This document shows, piece after piece, positions 12,489-12,560 of a stretch of 12,560 bases of DNA. A program made the position numbers and the translations under genes. Source of the DNA: JTS-RE9 sp964649195 (GTDB taxonomy: Bacteria > Planctomycetota > Phycisphaerae > Phycisphaerales > Phycisphaeraceae). Location: positions 1 through 12,560 of the forward strand of contig CAZYPK010000158.1 of NCBI GenBank assembly GCA_964649195.1. The letters run 5' to 3'. Numbering within the stretch: the stretch's first letter is position 1; each line of letters starts with the position of its first letter. The notes beneath the pieces were generated by a model, which saw nothing but the letters and a program-made list of their open reading frames with translations, was not told the DNA's origin and did no database searches.

Positions 12489-12526
12489 CATCACGATGTT
12501 CGTGCTGTTCGAAGCAAATAGTCCCC

Positions 12527-12560
12527 CAAGCCCGATGGCGAGTCCGCGAGCCGTCGGGGT
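12527..12560. repeat. Dispersed repeat arm, cut by the window end
   Basis: The stretch is identical to the left arm of the palindrome at 3417-3450, starting CAAGCCCGATGGCGAGTCCG, and is cut off by the window end. Whether the complementary arm follows cannot be seen. It lies 38 nt after the lipoprotein stop codon; the 38 nt between hold no recognisable feature. Confidence 0.9.

Noticed and set aside
1..12560. tRNA or rRNA genes
   Set aside because: I saw no cloverleaf with a GTTCRA-type T-loop plus acceptor stem, and no rRNA words. GTTCGA-like words occur only in genes or hairpins.

Overview
The window looks like chromosomal DNA from a planctomycete, most likely of the Phycisphaerae type. The evidence is high GC, a very large secreted multihaem cytochrome c with an inserted PA14 domain paired with a secreted beta-propeller dehydrogenase-like protein (a PVC-superphylum signature), a short chlamydial Hc1-type histone-like protein, weak or absent Shine-Dalgarno sites, and spacers full of dispersed and short-period repeats. 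The lineage is inferred; no rRNA gene is present.

Layout. 1-317 is non-coding with nested and competing inverted repeats, a candidate promoter and a dispersed repeat. 318-524 (+) encodes a 68-residue two-helix membrane protein. 525-748 is a repeat-rich convergent spacer. 749-1690 (-) encodes a primary-type sigma-70 factor. 1691-1913 carries a G-quadruplex motif, a strong minus-strand intrinsic terminator and five heptamers abutting the next stop codon. 1914-3392 (-) and 3526-6423 (-) form a likely two-gene secreted redox unit (five-haem cytochrome first, then propeller), separated by a perfect 35-bp inverted repeat; one arm of that repeat recurs at the right window edge. 6424-6732 is a divergent spacer with two repeat elements.

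The right half is all plus strand: an isochorismatase-family hydrolase (6733-7284), the Hc1-like protein (7511-7711), a FabZ-like hotdog dehydratase (7823-8266), then complex I membrane subunits NuoJ (8387-8932), NuoK (9070-9405) and NuoL (9517-11679), and a lipoprotein with a CGSC motif (11838-12488). Hairpin terminators at 7762-7790 and 8276-8305 split this run, so nuoJKL probably starts its own transcription unit. NuoJ, K and L form the J/K bridge and distal pump module of complex I; nuoH, I, M and N are not in the window.

The most unusual content lies between the genes. Five spacers (6592-6720, 7292-7428, 8939-9067, 9409-9512, 11681-11831) hold elements with one architecture: a left arm of degenerate tandem units in strict 7-nt or 8-nt phase, a 30-75 nt unrelated centre, and a right arm that is the reverse complement of the left, down to the order of variant units. 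A sixth, single-armed stretch lies at 1879-1913. Unit sequences differ from element to element but the architecture does not, and the arms sit within a few nucleotides of the flanking stop and start codons. In nuoJ-K-L they make up essentially the whole spacers and would form long mRNA hairpins next to the nuoK and nuoL start codons.
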